This document shows positions 10,675 to 22,794 of a DNA stretch of 64,000 nucleotides, in pieces. Both the position numbers and the translations under genes were made by a program. Below the pieces are notes generated by a model. That model had not been told where the DNA came from. It searched no databases and worked only from the letters and a program-made list of their open reading frames with translations. The DNA is from Epiperipatus broadwayi (taxonomy: Eukaryota; Onychophora; Udeonychophora; Euonychophora; Peripatidae): contig JAQFVV010012405.1 of NCBI GenBank assembly GCA_028023455.1, positions 7,031,334-7,095,333 on the forward strand, given 5' to 3'. The first letter of the stretch is position 1; each line of letters starts with the position of its first letter.

Positions 10675-11058
10675 AGAGATTATTCACTTAATGAATAATA
10701 TTTCTACAATGTAATTTTCACTACATCATTCTATCATAAGATAGGGACTGGTTTCTATCTGCTTTTAACAGTGTGGAGGGTAATCATAAAAATATGATCC
10801 AAGATATGTGAAACAGATGTATGACTCACAAAATGTACCCTTTGTACTGAACCAGCATTCATCGGTTGAGTCAAACCATCACAATCTCTTACACATATCT
10901 TTATCATTGTCAGTATATGTAAATAGCTGATTACTACAATTTTAATGATAAGTGTTAAACTTACTGTTCTCAAAACTTTGACATAAATCACTTGATGGAG
11001 ATACATTAATAATTTTTATTAGTTATTTAAGTGGATAGTCTCTAGTCTAATAAATTTT
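10675..11058 (-). repeat. Hammerhead-bearing repeat, copy 2 (minus)
   Basis: Direct-repeat partner of 10315-10660. Matching blocks include CTTGATGGA(G/A)ATA at the right, the AGTAAGTTTAACACTTAT string, the ribozyme region and the AAACCAGTCCCTATCTTA block. The two units are nearly adjacent, giving a head-to-tail dimer of about 350-380 bp units, the expected product if tandem or circular RNA is copied into DNA. Confidence 0.7.
10823..10872 (-). ncRNA. Hammerhead ribozyme copy, decayed
   Basis: The minus strand shows stem I GACTCA pairing with TGAGTC, a core with one change (CCGATGA for CTGATGA), stem II with the usual GGTTC loop, and AAAG in place of GAAA. The stem III region is altered. Homology to the other copies is clear, but activity is unlikely. 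Confidence 0.6.
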
Positions 11059-11400
11059 CATTAAGTGGTTTGTATCGAAGTTGTGAAGGCAGTAAATTTG
11101 ACACTTATCATTAAAACTGTAGTAATTGGCAATTTATATATTCTGAACAATGATAAATGTATTTATGTATAAAAGATTATGGTCTGGGCCATCTGATGAG
11201 TGCTAGTTCAGCATGAAATGTGCTTGAGGATCATAACCTTTGTCACATGTCCTTGGTCCTATGTTTATGATACACCCCTCCACAAGGTGGGAAAAGTGGA
11301 TAGAAACCAGTCCCTTCCTTGTGCAAGAATAGTTTTGTGAAAATTACACTACAGAAGTATTATTCATTAACTGGATACTCTCTAGTCTAATAAATGACTA
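11059..11400 (+). repeat. Hammerhead-bearing repeat, copy 3 (inverted)
   Basis: Inverted relative to the two preceding units, forming a head-to-tail pair plus an opposite copy. It contains CAGTAAATTTGACACTTATCA, GGATAGAAACCAGTCCCTTC and TACACTACAGAAGTATTATTC, all reverse complements of blocks in copies 1 and 2. It ends with CTCTAGTCTAATAAATGACT, which is also found inverted at the neighbouring unit border. Confidence 0.7.
11186..11230 (+). ncRNA. Hammerhead ribozyme copy with intact core
   Basis: CTGATGA, then stem II GTGCT/AGCAT (five pairs including G-U) around AGTTC, then GAAA are all intact. Stem III and the cleavage region (ATGTGCTTGAGG) have diverged from ATGTGCATCTTGG, so stem I cannot close. 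The core is conserved but cleavage is unlikely. Confidence 0.65.
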
Positions 11401-11622
11401 ATAAAATTATTAATAGTCTGGCCACATACCTTAAACTTTTTTCATTTTTTTCTTTACGCTGTATAAAATTCTATTCATGCAAACAAAAGTCAATTAGTTT
11501 ATCCAAGAAGCTGAAAGCTATTTTTAAAAGATTAAAAAATATTTTAATTCTTTTGCAACAAGATATAAAAGGATATACAAAATAGAAACAATGCATACAG
11601 CTAGCTGAAATCTATATTAAAT

Positions 11623-11975
11623 ATTTGAATCGTCCCATACCTATATTATTCCAGCCACATTTCTTCTTTAAACTAAGGAAGCTGAAAAAGGACTACAATA
11701 TTGAGTTATATTTGAGTTTGGAGAGTAAAAATGATTACTGTATAGTCTTTTTAAGTATATTTAAAATTCAACATTTGTTTATTTGAGATGTAAGATCTTA
11801 GCTTTCTTATAGTCACTCTTCTTATTTCAATTATCTTGAATTTTAATATATATATATTATATCATTGCACTCAACATTGACAAGAATTTTTTTTCCAATG
11901 GAGGGCTAAAATTCAAGTTTTTTTATTTAAAAGGAGAGTGTAGCTCGAATGATATATCTACGAGCTGCTTCAAAT
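11623..11975. mobile_element. MITE with long terminal inverted repeats, family M1
   Basis: The left end ATTTGAATCGTCCCATACC...TTCCAGCCACA is the imperfect reverse complement of the right end TGTAGCTCGAATGATATATC...GCTTCAAAT. The terminal repeats are about 45-50 bp. The same ends flank 22430-23078. No transposase frame is present, so it is non-autonomous. The superfamily was not determined because no clear target duplication was seen. Confidence 0.7.
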
Positions 11976-12829
11976 AAAAGGATATATATAGCTTTTTTCA
12001 CTTTTTGAAACAATATATCTTATTTTAATTAAATTTAATAATTAAAAAAAACATATATAAATGGAATAAAAGCAACTTTAACTAGACCTTCAAATCAGTA
12101 CAATAATTCATCTTTATAAATTTGATAAATATATTTTTCTACAACTCATACAATTTTTATGTAATGAATTAAAACGAAAATTAATAATTTCAAAATAAAT
12201 TTTATCTAACTAATCAGTGTATAGTTATACTGAGTATTTATTAAAATTGAAACTAAAAGAATATTTTAATATTATATTTATGTTTATATATTGTAACAAA
12301 ATTAAAGTAGCTCAAAAGATCTATTGTAACATATTAAAGAGAAATTCAATTGTATATTAAAATATCATTAGATTAAGTCAAAAATCCAAATATTATTAAA
12401 GTCTCAAATATTCTAATATTCATTGTAACTTAATAAAGATGATCAAACGATCCAAATGTATTAAATAATTAAGAAAAGATTCAAATATAAATCTTGTAAC
12501 TAATAAACGAAAAGCATTGTAGCTTAAATTAAATTATGAGAAGAATACCTGAGTAGTGGCTATTAAACAAAAAGGTCAGACTGAGTTATCAATCATATTA
12601 AGGGTCATTGGATTAAATGAAACATACTTCTATAATTAGATTCCTCAAGATATCACAATATCAATAATTATAAACAAATTATTAATAACCACTATTATAA
12701 CTCAGGTATATGGAAATCACGTGAGGTGAGTACACTAGTAACTCAATAAAATATCTGCTCAGGTATACAGACAGTAGATTTTATCCACTTTCATTTCTTG
12801 GTTTGATGTTAAGTGCATATCCAAACAAA
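11976..12829. other. AT-rich stretch, nothing recognised
   Basis: Very AT-rich sequence without frames, clear repeats or RNA genes. Confidence 0.5.
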
Positions 12830-12950
12830 TACCAAGTGAATATGGTCTAGCAGGGTGCCACTAGATTATTTGAATCTAGACACGGTTATATCTAATAACC
12901 TTTCACAGGTACCGGGTTTGAATCCCTTTTTGGTACTTTATTTCTAATAA
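12830..12950 (+). repeat. Possible tRNA-derived SINE fragment
   Basis: GGGTTTGAATCCC at about 12914-12926 is a good RNA polymerase III B-box match, preceded by a string (GGTCTAGCAGGGTGCC) that may be a decayed A-box region. No tail or second copy was found in the window. Confidence 0.35.
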
Positions 12951-15900
12951 ACATGGAAGATTTTGCTTTTTAGAGCCATATCACTGTATGCACTAATATC
13001 TAAGTGAGCATAAAACATCTTTAAACTAAAGTGGAATTCATTAGACTTAAATCATTTCTTAGATCTTAGCATAACAAATGTGTTTCAATATTTTTTTATA
13101 AGTTTTACTAGCTCAGATTACTATTAATTTAGGATGGCAATTCACTCATCCTTGCATGAAATAGATGATGGAATGGTGGTTATAATATTACTAAGAAATC
13201 ACTAAATATTACGAAATCAATATTTATTTATGGCCTTTGAACATTTAAACAGCTCATTAATTGAAACATGATGATGATAATGATAATGATAATGACAATG
13301 GTTTCAACCACAGCTTTAGGACTAAGCCTAAATGTAAAACCTAATTTTTATAAAGAAATTCATAATTATTGTTAATCTTAGCATATTTAATCATATCTTA
13401 AACAACTAATATTCAACCATTGATGATGAATGATCACACTTGATAAAGACTACTCTTAATGAACTATATACACCTTGTTTAATAACATAAACTAATATTT
13501 ATTACTGCATTTCTAACATATACATAAAAATTTCTATATTTACATGAAAATTTATATTAACAATAACAACAATAATCATAATCGACTGTTTTAAAATCAT
13601 AACATTAAATTTTAAATTCTTCCCCCTTTCCCGTAAATGTATTTCAAAAGTATATTGTATTAAATTGGGGTAACCGATTTGTTAAAATGTTCCATCCATA
13701 AGAAAAGTATTTCATAAAACAAAATCTCCACTCATTGGCACACATACTTTATAAATCTAACATGTAAGTAGAATGACAAAATAAATGTTAGTAAAATTGG
13801 AAAGAGCAAGTTTTAGAAACAAGTTTTAATTATTTTCTCCCCCTCTCTTCTACCTCTGAAATGCTATACTTTAACTTGAAACAAAATAATCTAATATTTT
13901 ACCACTACTTATTACTTCACATTCACTCGCAATTATCATGTAAAATATATTGAGGGTGTTTTTATAAAAAAAATATTTAAAAAAAATAATAATACAAAAA
14001 ATTATTTTACACATTAATATTTCATAACTGTAAATTAATAAACAAATAATTTTGATACATTCAAGATCATTTATGAAGCTCAAAAGTTATTATTAGTAAG
14101 ACATTCTTGGTTTCAATCGATCTGAATAGTCTTTAAAAGTTCTTTAAATAAAATATACCACTTTATTGCTAAAATTTTATTAAGACTCTGCTATCATAAA
14201 GAAAATATATATATAAAAAAAAAATTATACTACCAGTTTTTTGTAGCGACTTCTAATTAGTCAAATTTCTCTTGTTTAATGTCTATCTTTGGCAGCAACA
14301 ATTTTCGTGTTTCTTTGAAGCAATCTCTTTCTTAAAGAGTATAATTATTTGATGATGATGATCCTATTGAGGTTATTTGCTTTAGTGGACAATTTGGAAA
14401 TTTTTATATTAATTTTTCTTCTCTTCCTGTCAAGCATGATTCTTTTAGTGGATGAAATACAGCAGTTGTTTTCACATTTATAAATTTTCTGGGTTTTAAA
14501 CTCAGTTGCTGGAACAATTAATTGGACTTGATGATTAATATTTATCAGTAGATTAATTCATCTTTCTGATCTTCGAATGCAGGTGAATGTTTTTTTCTTT
14601 CTATTTAAAAACATCTTATTTCTCTGGTCAGTTGAAAGGTGTAGAATATTATTTTTCAGACAAGACATCTTTTCTTTCCTATATGGTATGGAATACATAT
14701 ATAATTTTTCTACCCTGTCATTTCTTATATTTTCAACATTCAAAACTTCATAAAAAAATGATTTAAAAAAAAACTATCTAGCAGAACTAAAATGTTTGTC
14801 TGCTTTAGTTTCAATAATTTTTAAAAAGTCTCTCTCACAATATATTATAATAACAATAATCTAATCTAATAGCTCAACTGATTTTCCAGACTGCTTTTAT
14901 ATCCAATTTTTGAGTCAACTCACCCAATTAGAGTGATAGTGTGAATTGCTATTTTTGACCAACCCAAAAAAAATCACACACCTGGTTTTCAGACACTTTT
15001 GTCTTAAAAAAAATAGACTTAATCCTTTTTCACGTATATCTGTAATATCTAAAATTGGAGTTTCTTTTCTCTAATCTTAAAATAAGACAATTTCAAAATT
15101 AGAGTTCCCACCCAGCTTAAGCTCCCAAAGTGACAAACAATCATTTACAAAAACAAAATTGCTACAAAAATAGATATCTGATTCAACAGATTTCCTCTCT
15201 TAACATAAAATTGTAAAAAAAAATAATTTGACAGATTTAACCCTTCTTTTTCTTTCAATATTTAATAAATGTAAATTTCTGTATGTAATGTACACACATA
15301 CTTTATCATTTCACATCATTCATAAACTGACATTAAATAATATAATTGCTAGCATAGTAAATTATAACCCTAATATTTAAAATCAAATCCTTAGCGTTTG
15401 AATCCCAATTACAATTATAGAAAAGCAAAATAGAAGTATAGAATAAGATATTAGAATTGATCAAGCATAGGTTAGTTTTAAAGAAAGTTAAAATGTTTAA
15501 TATCTGAAATTTAATGATGGCTAACATAAATAGCTTTTATAACACACACTGCCTATACATATGTGTTATAACTTTGCTTTTTAAAGAAAAATTAAAAATT
15601 GAATAGTTTAAATGTGTGTATTACCTTTTTATCAACACACAAACAATATTAATTGTTGACCTACTCTCTTTCTATCTAAAGCTTTTAGAACTGGACCTTG
15701 TAGGGTTTAAACTTGGATGCCCTACAACTTCCTTTTATATAAAAATGTGATGATGATTTTGTTTTATATTTTCCTACATGCACATTACTATAAATTTAGC
15801 TAGTGACTAAATTGTAATGGCTCAATATATATACGTACATTCATCTACTCAATTTACAGATATATAACATGCGGGTTTAATGTTAGCTTTCATACTTCTT

Positions 15901-18541
15901 TTTCAGTCTTTGAACTTGTTTGCCTTAATATTTTTTAATAATAAAAAGTGTCAGCCTTTATACATGGTAATTAAATTTTAGTTTTGGTGTGTATTCTTAG
16001 TTATTACATATAATCCCTTTTTTTTTTAATTTAGTTTTAATTTGGAAAATATAATTATACACAGTCATATACTAAAGTTACAACTTCACTTGTTTCAATA
16101 TATATATATCATGAAAAAAACCTCCATCCATCAACTAAACTAAGGGTTTAAATGTTAAGACATATATATCCCTATCTATATGTGTGTGTTAGTGCATATA
16201 TATACAAAAACATATATGAAATCAGCCAAATCAATTTACAATATTTGTAAATTGCACTTCGTAGTCTCACAAGCTTGCAATATTACATACTAGTTGGTTT
16301 CAAGCTTGAATATATTTGCAATCATGCGCACGCACATACATGTAATATTAAAACCTTTATTATACATTATGAGAGATGTCAGTCTGGAATTTTTTTTACT
16401 ATGTCAATAGCTTGAAAGTTTTCGGAATATAAGTCAGAAGTTCTGTAAATTGATTTGATTGATTATTCCTATGTATGAATGGCTATATGCACACACATTA
16501 TAAATGTATAAATAAATCACTCCCACACAAAAATTAAGCTTACTTTTACAGAGGCAGGTTTTTATGTATATTTAACAAAATCATGTTGATTAATTATTCA
16601 TAAAGCGTTTATTTATTAACATTTTAAGAAGGTTTTTTTTTTTTATTAAGAAAATTGGTTAATAATTATTCTTCATATTTTATTCATTAGATTTTGAACA
16701 AAATAAATCCTGATTGTACTTCCGTACCTATATTTAAATTTAATCAATTTTTTTTTGTTGTTGTTGTTATTAAAAAATGTCTTTTTTTTTTTTTTTTTTA
16801 AAGTATGCCGAACAAACATCCAACTAAAGCTTTGTTTCTATTTCATAACTTAATAAAATTATTAAAAAGTTGCTTTGTGCGATTTAACCTGAAAGTAAAA
16901 TAGCTGAGTTCGAAATCAGTAAGATTTGGAATTGAAGCTTAACTCCGTTATATATGAGATAACCTTTCATGTAACTAATCATTCAGTTATTATTATTAAA
17001 TAACAAATTATCTTATCAACATAGATATTTAAGTCTATTTATTTGTTTATATAATATTTATGAAATACACTTTTACTCCGCTTAGCGAGGACAATTAGTT
17101 CCCCAAGCCTCATTGTTAAGCAAGAATATTGTATAAAGAACATGTAGTTATAATGGTTTTCTATGAGAAATATTTGACTGCTTATTCCATCTAAAAATTA
17201 TCTTTAAAGTTGTGAACAAAGAACTTTGTATATAATACAATGAGGTATTCTGACAATTGAATCCTTCCAAAATATATATATATTCTTTTAAACTTCTTTT
17301 CTCTGCAAAATAAAATAACACATGATATACAAACAGTAGGATTTATAGATTTATAATATACTTTTCATTATATTTAAAATTATGAAATTGTAAACTATTA
17401 TCAAATATAAAAATTAAGATCACTATCTTATCTATAACTGATATAAACATATCATTGTAAAAACAGAAGTTTAAACATTCTATTATTCATATCAAAATAA
17501 TAGTCTAAACTTTATAATTGTGTATCATAAATAATAATTTTGTGTTTTAAAATGTGAATAATTTTGCAATCAATTGCACATTGTTTAAACTATTAATATG
17601 ACATTTGTTTACATTAATAGTTTAAATAATATATATATATATATAAGATTGATGATGAATTTAGTCACTTTAAAAATAAACAAGGCACGTTTATGATTCA
17701 CAAATATAAAGTTCATACTAACTTTCTCAAGTTCAAATCAAGCATTCAAACCTCTCACTTATCTGGTGATGATAAACTTGTATCTGAAGATATCTAAGTA
17801 ATTAAAGGAACTTTTCTAAACTAAAAAAGCTTTTCATTTATTTATTGCTGTATGCACAGCTAACCCAAATTAGGTAAACATTTAACTATGTAATATCCAA
17901 TAATACCATTGAAGATTCTACTTTCCTCTTATATTAATCTCACCTATTATAAAAATACAAGACAAGAACTTCCACTTATTGCAGAACTATACCTCAAACG
18001 GAGTAGGCTTTATGTAAGTATTTCTGAGGTCTTTAAATATTGCAATAATATCAGAGCATGCCAAAGAGTTATGAAAATCACACCAGCAATAACTTCATGA
18101 GACATTTCATGAAAAATAAAAAGATTACTGAAGATGCAAGACTAGCTATGACAAGCAATAATAAACAACCAAAAAAAATATTCATGTGGTTTCAATGCTT
18201 AAGAATTTTCAAAAAATTCAAGCACTTGAATTGCAAAACTGGTTTCCATTTGAAGATTCCACATTACAGTGTCTGATATTCTATCATTGTGCTAAACTGT
18301 AAACTACTTCCTACCGGAATCAAATGATAATATTTGCTTATAATGATTAATTATCCCTATTAAATGTAACTAAATAGAGACTTAAGTTATATGCTTAGTT
18401 TTTAAGTATGTAGTGACCATTTTGAATAGATCTGTAACAAATTAAATTATTTTTTAAGTATAATTAATATTTTAAATGCTTTTACAACTAGTATGTAAAT
18501 AAATCATTTTTATATAGCGCGATGTTTGTAAACTGTAATAT
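12951..18541. other. AT-rich non-coding stretch with simple repeats
   Basis: No gene recognised. The stretch contains a TGATAA-type microsatellite (13268-13300), short AT runs, T tracts near 16020, 16630 and 16780-16799, and a TTG run near 16756. Two overlapping frames at 17909-18276 contain no motif I know. Confidence 0.5.
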
Positions 18542-18806
18542 TTAAAACAGCATTATGCTGTTGCACATGCACTTTGAAGATTTTAACTATAAATGAATGA
18601 ATACTAACACTCAACCACATGATAAAGTCTTTGGAAAAGATAAAATGGCCATTCTATCTTTTCCAAAGACTTTATCATGTGATTGAGTGTTAGTATTCAT
18701 TCATTCTATCTTTTCCAAAGACTTTATCATGTGGTTGAGTGTTAGTATTCATTCATTTATAGTTAAAATCTTCAAAGCGCATGTGCAACAGCATAATGCT
18801 GTTTTA
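18542..18806. mobile_element. Foldback (palindromic) element with internal duplication
   Basis: The left arm from AAAACAGCATTATGCTGTTGC through the ACTCAACCACATGATAAAG block is repeated in reverse complement on the right, ending CAACAGCATAATGCTGTTTT. The centre holds an extra partial copy of the right arm, so CTTTATCATGTG.TTGAGTG occurs twice. A 14-base direct repeat, TTTTACAACTAGTA, lies at 18480-18493 and again at 18809-18822 and could be a target duplication. Confidence 0.8.
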
Positions 18807-18942
18807 AATTTTACAACTAGTAAAAATAATGAAAGCTTTTTAAATTAATTAAAATATTAAAATTATGTTGGGAAATTAAAAAAAAAAAGAATTTTCTTCT
18901 AAGCTAATACTAATGTGAATATTAAAAAGTTTCTATCTTACT

Positions 18943-19146
18943 ATGTAAGTAATATTTACTGAGGCTATAACCTCGATAATATGCGTGTAAAATGCGATAG
19001 TAGGGACCTCTACAGGTGTTTTAACCACAAGCTTATACTATGGAAGAAAGTGTAAGATTGTGGTTAAAACACCTGTAGAGGTCCCTACTATCACATTTTA
19101 CACGCATATTATTGAGGTTATAGCCTTAGTAAATATTACTTACATA
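18943..19146. mobile_element. Foldback MITE, ~86-bp arms
   Basis: Arms 18943-19029 and 19059-19146 are near-perfect reverse complements (for example TAGTAGGGACCTCTACAGGTG and its complement) around a loop of about 30 bases. The direct repeat TATCTTACTATGT occurs just before and about 40 bases after the element. There is no coding content. A transcript would form a long hairpin. Confidence 0.85.
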
Positions 19147-19439
19147 ATCAATGTGCGTTTAATAAATGTATAATTACAACTTTATCTTACTATGTGTATT
19201 TTTAATGCTCCAAAAACATTCATAATTATAAAAATAATACATATTTTTTTATTTATTGTTAACATTTTCATTTAAAAAATTTAAATATATTTTAAACAAA
19301 CCAACAAAAAACTTTGAAAGTAAAAATCTTATCTTTTATTTTTACAAGTACAACTCAAAAATTCCTGCAGAATTGCACTTAGAGCTGTTTTTATCTCTTG
19401 ATTATATTCTATCTATCAGTGGGGAACAAATTCTAAATT

Positions 19440-19745
19440 ATAGATTCATTATTGTAAAAAAGAAATCCTTGAACAGCACAAATCCGTGCTGGATAAGTGA
19501 GTGATACAAAAGTAGTGTCACTTCCAATGGGAGATCCTATTGTGAATAAAATGTGACAGACAGACCATTAAAGGGATCAACTATGCTCTTTTTTCCAACG
19601 TCACTATAAAACATCCCATTTTTTTTTTAAAAACTTATATAAAAGGAGGTTGCAAAGGGAAGTTGTCATGACAATAAACTGAGATTGTTAATTGTTATTG
19701 ATCTTGGGATTGTCTAAGTGTTGACTGATTTTAATAATATATACA
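19440..19745 (+). repeat. Dispersed repeat family R1, copy 1
   Basis: The block AAAGGAGGTTGC...GAGATTGTTAATTG...GGATTGTCTAAGTGTTGAC at 19640-19735 recurs at 23640-23760 (minus) and 36985-37075 (plus), with shorter related heads at 20430 and 20770. The upstream part (GACAGACAGACCATTAAAG...GTCACTATAAAACATCCC) looks like the end of a non-autonomous element. Confidence 0.65.
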
Positions 19746-20292
19746 TGTATATAAAGTATATATTAATAATTTTCATTGTATAATTAAAATGCTAAAATGA
19801 AACAGAATGATGTATGTTTTTTATTTATATTATAGTAATACCTGGAATATTTTAATCTAGGTGCTTCCTATAAAAATTTGTCCATGGTTGCAACATCCAT
19901 TGGGATATAACACTTGGAAAAGGCATCATCATATTATATTCATATTTTTTGACTTTATATATTAACCTGAGATCTTTATCTTTTATATAATAATAGTGAG
20001 TGACTTATTTAGTGACCTGTACTAAATGGATAACTAGATTGTCTATAAGCCAATTCGTGAAAAAAAAAATCATTAGTCTGGAAAAAATAAATAATTCAAA
20101 ATTGATTTAGTTAGACTCAACACCAGATTGTGAATATGTGGCAAATGTATTAACCACTACTTCATTCGATTCTTAATGTTTTCCATTTATTGATTGTGTA
20201 AATTCTTATTTATAAGAATAAGATATATAATAAATTATATAATTAATACAAAACTATAGTTCATCAAGATATGAAATGTTATATAATTGGCA

Positions 20293-21067
20293 AATTCTGA
20301 ATTATGAACTATGGAAATGTAAAAGTTTCTTAATGAACTCCAGGGAAAACTCCTTCCATCAGTTGTGCCAAGCCTCAAAATCATTAACCAAAAATCATAA
20401 TTGATTTGAATCTTTGTTTTAGAGTGTACCACCTTTATTGTTAATGGAGATTACTTTGATTATATGTTGAAATTGTTGATAGCTTAAAGACTGATTATCA
20501 TTTACATTTATAAATCTATTAAAGCCTTAAGTAATTGGCTTTATTGTCTTAGTAAATATATACTTTACGTGGAATTTGGAAGTTATAAATGACCATTTAT
20601 TAGTCTGCTTTCAGAATCTGGAAGTTTTAATAGACTATTTATAAGTCTGCTTTCAGCAAAGGTTATTAAACTTCTTTGCATTATTAATCTCACAATCCTT
20701 GGTCAAGTTGCAATCCTTAGTGTCTATATAAACATATCAGACTATATGTAAAGGTAGTATTATTTTAGGTACCACCTTTATTGTTATTGGAGGTTACTTT
20801 GACTACAGGTTGAGATTGTTGATCGCTAAAGGGTTGATTATCATCAAAAGATAAAATACACACAATTGTTAAATGTGATGTTTTTATAGATAATATAAGG
20901 AATATCATATTTAATAATTCTGAGTGTTTCATTTCTCATACTTTGAAATACACCAAATCTGCTTGACAAAATGAGATTGTGGTTAGTGATATTGGAGTTT
21001 GACACAACTGATGAAGGCTTTCCCTGGATCTGCCTTATTAGATTTCTATTGTTATAGTTCACAATTC
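20293..21067. mobile_element. Foldback element with internal direct copies of R1 head
   Basis: The left arm 20293-20400 (CAGGGAAAACTCCTTCCATC, CAGTTGTGCCAAGC) is matched in reverse complement by 20957-21067 (CACAACTGATGAAGGC, TTTCCCTGG). Inside, TACCACCTTTATTGTTA.TGG occurs at about 20428 and again at 20770, both in R1 orientation. This suggests insertion or duplication of an R1-type element within a palindrome. Confidence 0.65.
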
Positions 21068-21868
21068 AGAAATTGATTATTGTATAATATTTTGTACTTT
21101 AGTTAAATAATAAGATAACAAATGGCATTTAAAAGCACTCTTTGATAATATGTATAAAAATAGTTTAGAATTACATAAAAATAGAAAATGTATAAAATGT
21201 GTAAGGAAGCTTACTGTTATTTTGTCCAAATCAGAAACTGGATTGATCAAGCATGAAAACATAAATGGAATAAAAATTGAATTACAGATCTAATTTGTGT
21301 AAATTTAGGAGAAATAATATTGAGGGTATGTATTGAAAAGGAATCAGGATAAATTGTATAATGTTTAAGAAAAATTTAAGGATAAAGGTAATAAAAGTGG
21401 TAAAGAACTTCCCTGTTTTTTGTGTTTAAGTCTTTATAATTAAGTTGGAGAATAAGAAAATAAGATACTGGGACTAATAAAACAATTTTCAATAGAAAGA
21501 GTTATCATTAAAAAAAGAAATAAATCAGGACTGACAAATGATTGAGTAATAAAAAGTATGAAATAAATGAGTTTATTGTGATATTTAATGGCTTTTAAAA
21601 GAGAGAATGTTTAGGATTCCTGGATATATAGTCTATACCCAGAAATTCTAACTTCATTTAAGAATCCATTTTGCAACACATCACTAAATGATATACAACA
21701 AAATGTCTTATCCTTTAAATATATAAGTAAACATTATTTTAAAACAATATTGCTTTAAAAAATATGCAATTTATATGAAAACCATGCAGTAATGTATTAT
21801 TGAATATTAAAAAATTATTAATTTTGTGAAAAAATATATAACTAATTTTACTTTGGATTTTTTTGCAG

Positions 21869-21919
21869 ATAATCCTCAGGTTTGCACTTGGCTGTCATTT
21901 GATGAAACAAGCATTGGAA
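21869..21919 (+). CDS. Putative 51-nt internal coding exon of a large gene
   Basis: A strong 3' splice site (pyrimidine-rich run ending TTTTTTTGCAG, 21858-21868) and a consensus 5' splice site (GTAAGT from 21920) bracket 51 bases that are far richer in GC than the surroundings. Two of three frames are open. In phase 1 it reads NPQVCTWLSFDETSIG with split codons at both ends; in phase 0 it reads IILRFALGCHLMKQALE. The length is a multiple of three, so the exon is symmetric and could be skipped without a frame change. I do not recognise the protein. If real, the window lies in long introns of a plus-strand gene. No other exon of equal quality was found, so the assignment rests on splice signals and composition alone. 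Confidence 0.55.
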
Positions 21920-22794
21920 GTAAGTTTTCTATATTTTTTATTTTCTGTATTTCTAATCCTTAAACTGAGTCTGAGAATTAGAGTGTCATTTTTTTTTTCA
22001 AACATCAATCAAGTTTCTGATGTTTGATACAATATGCGATGACTTTGACATTTCTCTGTAAAATTCTAGATGATATCAGAATTTCCAAGTAATGGATGAC
22101 CATTTGATATCAATCCATGCATATTGGAGATGTTATGATGATACTAGACAATATAAATGTTTTATATATGTGTATGTGAATTTCATGAAGTTCAGTCAGT
22201 AATACATCTTTTATATTGAACTATGCAAGAACTCTTGTAAGGTTTTCTATGTCAAATCATAATAAAAGAATACCTACATAAGTACACTCTTTAAAAGAAT
22301 GAGATTATTCTGGATGTTGGAGAAGAGAGTATTATCTTTTTAATGCATATAATCTCTAGACCATAGTTTTCTTTGACATAAATATGCAATTTTAATTGAA
22401 TTATTATCAAAGAGTATACATATTTCATTATTTGAAACACCCCATGGCTATATTAGTCCAGCTACAGTCCCCCTTTAAATAAAGAAAGCTCAAATTTTAG
22501 TACTATACTCCAGGTATAACATTGCCTGGTATTTCAAATCTTACATATTAAGCCTGCATTCTGCCCATCCTTCTTCTATGTATTTAAATGGATACTGTTC
22601 TATACATGAGGGATCAGAGTGACTTGATGTCAACATGGGCATGACAACAATATTGGCATCAGCATGGAATTTGGAATTCTATCATCAGATTTTTGATGGA
22701 ATGAATAGCTGAAGAGTTTGAGGTTGGAGTAGGTTGAAGCCTGTCCATTAAAGTATAAGAATTTGCTATCTTAATATAAACTGAGCACTGATTA

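Noticed and set aside
10294-11006. Minus-strand frames as protein genes
   Set aside because: They lie inside hammerhead-bearing repeat units and differ between copies by frameshifts, so they are repeat sequence rather than genes.
17909-18276. Two overlapping frames as a transposase remnant
   Set aside because: No catalytic or structural motif could be identified in either translation.
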